Of a stretch of DNA of 64,000 bases, positions 61,043 to 64,000 are shown one piece after another. The notes beneath the pieces were generated by a model that saw only the letters and a list, made by a program, of their open reading frames with translations, was not told the DNA's origin and did no database searches. The first letter of the stretch is position 1. Each line of letters opens with the position of its first letter. Position numbers and translations under genes: made by a program. This DNA comes from Paenisporosarcina cavernae (lineage in GTDB: Bacteria > Bacillota > Bacilli > Bacillales_A > Planococcaceae), in NCBI RefSeq assembly GCF_003595195.1, contig NZ_CP032418.1, positions 2,228,001 to 2,292,000 of the forward strand. The letters run 5' to 3'.

Positions 61043-61075
61043 AAAAAGTGCAGCAACTGAGCTGCACTTTTTACT
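61043..61075. terminator. Bidirectional terminator
   Basis: AAAAAGTGCAGC pairs with GCTGCACTTTTT across six bases. It lies between the GNAT and the convergent cysteine-rich gene. Confidence 0.85.
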
Positions 61076-61076
61076 A

Positions 61077-61403
61077 TTATGCCACCAGTTTACGACAAGC
61101 TTCTGCACACTTGCGGCACGACTCTGCACATCTTTTACAATGTTCATGCTCGTGTTTACCACATTCCTCTGCACATTGTTCGCAAACTTTTGCGCAAAGC
61201 TCTAGGTAGTCATTTAAAAAAGGACTATTACGTGTGATTACATTCATCGTATTGGCACATACATCGGCACATTCACGGTCAAGTCGAATACATTCTGCCA
61301 TCATTTTCACATCGTCTTCTTGTAAACATGAATCAAAACAATTGTTGCATGCATCTAGGCATTCCATTAGAATTTTCATCGTTTCTTCATTCTTTGCTTG
61401 CAT
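61077..61403 (-). CDS. Four-helix copper-binding protein (DUF326/Csp-like)
   Basis: This 108-residue protein contains repeated Cys-x2/3-Cys helices (CLDACNNCFDSC, CIRLDRECADVC, CAKVCEQCAEEC, CKRCAESCRKCAEAC), the pattern of the DUF326/YhjQ and Csp families that store Cu(I) inside a helical bundle. It lacks a Tat signal, so it should be cytoplasmic. No copper regulator or ATPase gene is near. Confidence 0.86.
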   Translation of the reverse strand: MQAKNEETMKILMECLDACNNCFDSCLQEDDVKMMAECIRLDRECADVCANTMNVITRNSPFLNDYLELCAKVCEQCAEECGKHEHEHCKRCAESCRKCAEACRKLVA

Positions 61404-61465
61404 CCAATCTCCTCGCTTTCATGTAGTTATACATTCTTTTCCACTGAAAGCTCGTCGTAAACGTA

Positions 61466-61675
61466 TTATTCCTCTTTTGTATATTCGAGTATGTCTCCCG
61501 GTTGGCAATCGAGTGCTTTACAAATGCCCTCTAGCGTCGAAAATCGAATCGCTTTTGCTTTGCCATTTTTAAGAATGGATAGGTTCGCCATCGTAATTCC
61601 CACTTTTTCTGTTAACTCCGTGACACTCATTTTTCGCTTAGCAAGCATGACGTCAATATGAATAATTATTCCCAT
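61466..61675 (-). CDS. XRE-family HTH regulator (YozG-like)
   Basis: This 69-residue protein consists of one helix-turn-helix: MLAKRKMSVTELTEKVGITMANLSILKNGKAKAIRF, then a closing helix (LEGICKALDCQPGDILEY). This is the short Cro/C1-type pattern of YozG proteins. It begins 9 bp after the DUF2975 stop, a standing pair in Bacillales. Confidence 0.85.
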   Translation of the reverse strand: MGIIIHIDVMLAKRKMSVTELTEKVGITMANLSILKNGKAKAIRFSTLEGICKALDCQPGDILEYTKEE

Positions 61676-61684
61676 ACTCTCACC

Positions 61685-62164
61685 TCAAACCGTTAAATCA
61701 TTTTCAGATTTTATGTCGATCGCATTTGTTAATAATTTTTGAAGCACTGCTGCAAAAACTGCCACGACAAAGGACGCCCCAACAAAGACAGCTCCTATTA
61801 AGATAAAACCTGGTGAATCATCCTTATCTCCAAACAAAAAGAAAAACGGCATGACAGCAAGATAAATTAGGCTAATGACAATGGCACAAAGTTTAATTAC
61901 TTTAATCGCTTGAACAGATGATCTGGTAAATGCATTTCCTTTGTCGATAAATGTCAGTAACTTTAACGCTTGAAAAAGCGCATAAAAGAATGGAATTGCC
62001 GCTGTATACATTGCGACGATTATCGGATATAAATATTTCCCTAATGGATCAGCATGTTGGCGAATGTCTGAGATTAACCAAGGTAAAAAAAAGACACACA
62101 ACCCCAAAATAAAGAGTCCTAATAAGACGATGACTACCTTCAAAAAGATGGTTTCTCGTTTCAT
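61685..62164 (-). CDS. DUF2975 membrane protein
   Basis: This 159-residue protein has four membrane helices and a signature FLPWLISDIRQHADPLGKYLYP, and is of the DUF2975 family, which usually lies next to an XRE regulator of the YozG type. Function is unknown; it may sequester or control its partner. The ATG at 62164 follows GAGGTG. Confidence 0.84.
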   Translation of the reverse strand: MKRETIFLKVVIVLLGLFILGLCVFFLPWLISDIRQHADPLGKYLYPIIVAMYTAAIPFFYALFQALKLLTFIDKGNAFTRSSVQAIKVIKLCAIVISLIYLAVMPFFFLFGDKDDSPGFILIGAVFVGASFVVAVFAAVLQKLLTNAIDIKSENDLTV

Positions 62165-62392
62165 GATACGTAACACCTCACATGTTCTAATTAAGGATAG
62201 TTTACCATCATATTTATCGAATATCAATAAATAAATATTGAATTTTAATGTTTTTTAGTGTCCGTATTGCTTTATCAAAACGAATTCTTTGGAACGTGTC
62301 CTGTTAAGTAACGCGAAAATCGTGCAACAAGCATTTATTCCCTTATGAAAAAACGTTTTAGTTAGCGAGAACGTACCTTAAAACGAAAAAAA

Positions 62393-62416
62393 CACGAACC
62401 CTACAATGGATTCGTG
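62393..62416 (-). terminator. Terminator of the F510_1955-like gene
   Basis: CACGAA.CC pairs with GG.TTCGTG, with T7 following on the minus strand. The 260-bp gap up to the DUF2975 gene otherwise shows nothing clear. Confidence 0.78.
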
Positions 62417-62424
62417 CATTTCTT

Positions 62425-63384
62425 CTATTCCAATAAATTTTTCCAACCTGTTCCACCATCAACCGTTTGATAAATCGAATTTTCCGTTGTAACAAGTGTA
62501 AACTCTTTTGAATCTACGGGTGAAACAGCAAAATAGAGAATCGGTTCTTGAGCAATTTCGTCCGGTAGCGCAATTTCTTGTACTTTTGTATCACGTAAAT
62601 CGATTTGATGTAATTTCGGTTTGCCGTTCTCAACAATCGCAACGTACAAGCTATTTTCAGTGAAAAACAGACTCGATACAGATCCTTTTTGAACCAGCTC
62701 AACCGACTGCCCTGAGTTTTCACTGATATATGCACCTTGGTCCGTTCCAATTGCCATTACTGCTGGAGTTGTTGGATGCGCCGCGAGACTAGAGAGCTGA
62801 TTTGCTTGTAATCCTTTTACTGCCATTTCACTGAACACGTTTCCATTGTCGTCTGTGTAATAAAATCCGCCTGCAAGTTTTTCAGTCGGCATTTCATTGA
62901 AAACATATAAACGGTTCGTGTCATACCCTGCCGCTAAGTAATGAAAATCAATTTCTCCTTCAAAGTTGAATGTCTCGAAACTTTCCCCTTTGTTTGTACT
63001 TTTAATAATGCCAAGTGGATTCTCATAGTCCGTATTAGGTGAAGGATGTCCGCTTGAATAAAAGCCTTCTTTTACTGCTTGAAATCCCATGTAATCATGC
63101 TTTTCAGCGCTTGACTCCATCCATTTCCCATTAGCGTAAAGAACTGGGCCGGTATGTGTCGCAATCATCACATCTCCTTCGCCATTGGGGTATCCTAATC
63201 CGTGAATGTGGTCGATTGAAGGTTTCGCGACTTCTTTATAAAAAGAGGATGTTCCCTCGGTTGTTTCCTTTTGCGTTGTCTCTTCTGCGGAGTTTTTTTC
63301 CGCTTTTTCCTCCGTTACTGTTTCGGAGCTACAAGCTGATAAAAGCAAAAGAGTTGCTACTCCAACTGTTAATCTTTTTTTCAT
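62425..63384 (-). CDS. Lipoprotein with BNR-type beta-propeller, F510_1955-like
   Basis: This 319-residue lipoprotein begins MKKRLTVGVATLLLLSAC (lipobox LLSAC) and has a Glu/Thr-rich linker. A seven-bladed-type propeller region follows, with repeated asp-box-like strands (IHGLGYPNGEGDVMIATHTG, IIKSTNKGESFETF, YISENSGQS, YQTVDGGTGW). It is the F510_1955-type family annotated as glycosyl-hydrolase-like, whose activity is not shown. The ATG at 63384 follows AAAGGGTG. Confidence 0.78.
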   Translation of the reverse strand: MKKRLTVGVATLLLLSACSSETVTEEKAEKNSAEETTQKETTEGTSSFYKEVAKPSIDHIHGLGYPNGEGDVMIATHTGPVLYANGKWMESSAEKHDYMGFQAVKEGFYSSGHPSPNTDYENPLGIIKSTNKGESFETFNFEGEIDFHYLAAGYDTNRLYVFNEMPTEKLAGGFYYTDDNGNVFSEMAVKGLQANQLSSLAAHPTTPAVMAIGTDQGAYISENSGQSVELVQKGSVSSLFFTENSLYVAIVENGKPKLHQIDLRDTKVQEIALPDEIAQEPILYFAVSPVDSKEFTLVTTENSIYQTVDGGTGWKNLLE

Positions 63385-63472
63385 CACACACTTCACCCTT
63401 TCACGTGCCATTTTACCACCAATTCGTACGCAACGCTTTTTTGACGCTATACTATTTCCAAGAGGTGATCCA

Positions 63473-64000
63473 ATGTACAAATGGTTAGAAAGTGTAACGA
63501 ATGATACAGTCGTTTCTCACTCCTCCTTAAAAGGTGGAATATCATCAAAGATTTCGGTGGTTTATTTCCAAAAGAGTGAACCGCTCGTGGTGAGAGAAAT
63601 TACCGATACGAAATGGCTAGAACAAGAGCCCGATTTGATCCAGCATGAAAGAGCGAGTTTAGATGTAATGGTCTCTTCCACTGTTCCAACACCCACATTT
63701 ATCGCGATGAATAAAGATACCCATATGCTCTCGATGACGCATTTACCAGGGAGGGTTCGTTTAGATTTGGATTTACACGCTTCTCTTCTAAGAGAACTTT
63801 CGGAAACTTTACTTACTATACATGCAACCGAGATTCCGCCACATTTCCTGTGGGAATACGAAGCCTATACATCGATTTCGTCCATTACGATTCCGAGCTG
63901 GGTGCAAAATAGAACACTTTGGGAGGATGCCATTCATTTATTAAAAACGTCCACTCCCACTTACATACCGACTTTCATTCACCGCGACTATCATCCGACG
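63473..64000 (+). CDS. Aminoglycoside-phosphotransferase-type kinase, C-terminus cut by window edge
   Basis: The frame begins MYKWLESVTNDTVVSHSSLK behind AAGAGGTG, and 176 codons are visible. The kinase N-lobe includes LVVREITD, then MLSMTHLPG (hinge). The last bases encode FIHRDYHPT, the catalytic HRDxxxxN loop of the APH family. The substrate is unknown; chromosomal APH-fold proteins act on many small molecules. The rest lies beyond the window. Confidence 0.8.
   Translation, partial: MYKWLESVTNDTVVSHSSLKGGISSKISVVYFQKSEPLVVREITDTKWLEQEPDLIQHERASLDVMVSSTVPTPTFIAMNKDTHMLSMTHLPGRVRLDLDLHASLLRELSETLLTIHATEIPPHFLWEYEAYTSISSITIPSWVQNRTLWEDAIHLLKTSTPTYIPTFIHRDYHPT

Overview
The window is a stretch of a low-GC Firmicute chromosome. 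Gene content (YflT, YuaF-FloT, YwbE, YteA, YeeI, HflX, a YocH-like 3D/LysM protein, a bacterial NOS oxygenase, a T-box before proS), AGGAGG-type ribosome binding sites and sigma-A, sigma-B-like and sigma-W-like promoters all point to Bacillales. I lean towards Caryophanaceae/Planococcaceae (Sporosarcina/Psychrobacillus-like), but that is an inference. There is no rRNA, tRNA, CRISPR array, insertion sequence or phage module. Both edges cut a gene: a NiaP-like transporter at the left and an APH-type phosphotransferase at the right.

Layout. 1-9.6 kb: niacin-type MFS transporter, ZIP metal transporter, uracil-DNA glycosylase/PAP2 pair, a general stress gene with a sigma-B-like promoter, lipoprotein-esterase pair, a cadCA metal-efflux operon with promoter and operator, and an NOS oxygenase. 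9.8-24 kb: peptide transporter, ABC exporter, an ABC-ABC2-TetR-HflX gene string controlled by two identical perfect palindromes, proline symporter, HerA-like ATPase, HD-GYP protein and the sigma-W-type yuaF-floT operon. 24-36 kb: MMPL transporter, phosphate transport pair, pentapeptide protein, T-box-controlled archaeal-type ProS, OsmC, SDR preceded by an unlisted 33-aa membrane peptide, a carnitine/hydroxyacyl-CoA-type dehydrogenase and two metallo-hydrolases. 36-44 kb: TmrB-like ATPase, CPBP protease, and a Fur-box iron-siderophore uptake locus with an FhuF-type reductase but no ATPase gene. 43.5-46 kb: a GNAT / cysteine-rich MarR / flavoprotein cluster sharing one operator sequence (an arsenical- or thiol-stress-like locus). 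46-51 kb: TipAS-type MerR regulator, a probable structured ncRNA, an EF-G-binding FusB-like protein overlapping yeeI, and an acidic surface protein behind a c-di-GMP-I riboswitch. 51-64 kb: accessory genes, including MFS, luciferase-like oxidoreductase, HD-GYP, PP2C, several GNATs, an orphan HsdR-N nuclease, a kinase broken by an in-frame stop, a cysteine-rich copper-type protein and an XRE/DUF2975 pair.

The feature I could not match to anything known is a family of short intergenic tandem arrays. Six loci (about 1.30, 13.24, 20.70, 33.67, 41.74 and 49.03 kb) carry degenerate units mostly 20-21 bp apart. Each locus has its own variant, but when placed on one strand most share a core close to GCG(C/T)GATAG. 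All lie between genes, usually near terminators. The other strong candidate for something new is the plus-strand transcription unit at about 47.2-47.46 kb, which has its own promoter, stacked hairpins and terminator, and no convincing ORF.
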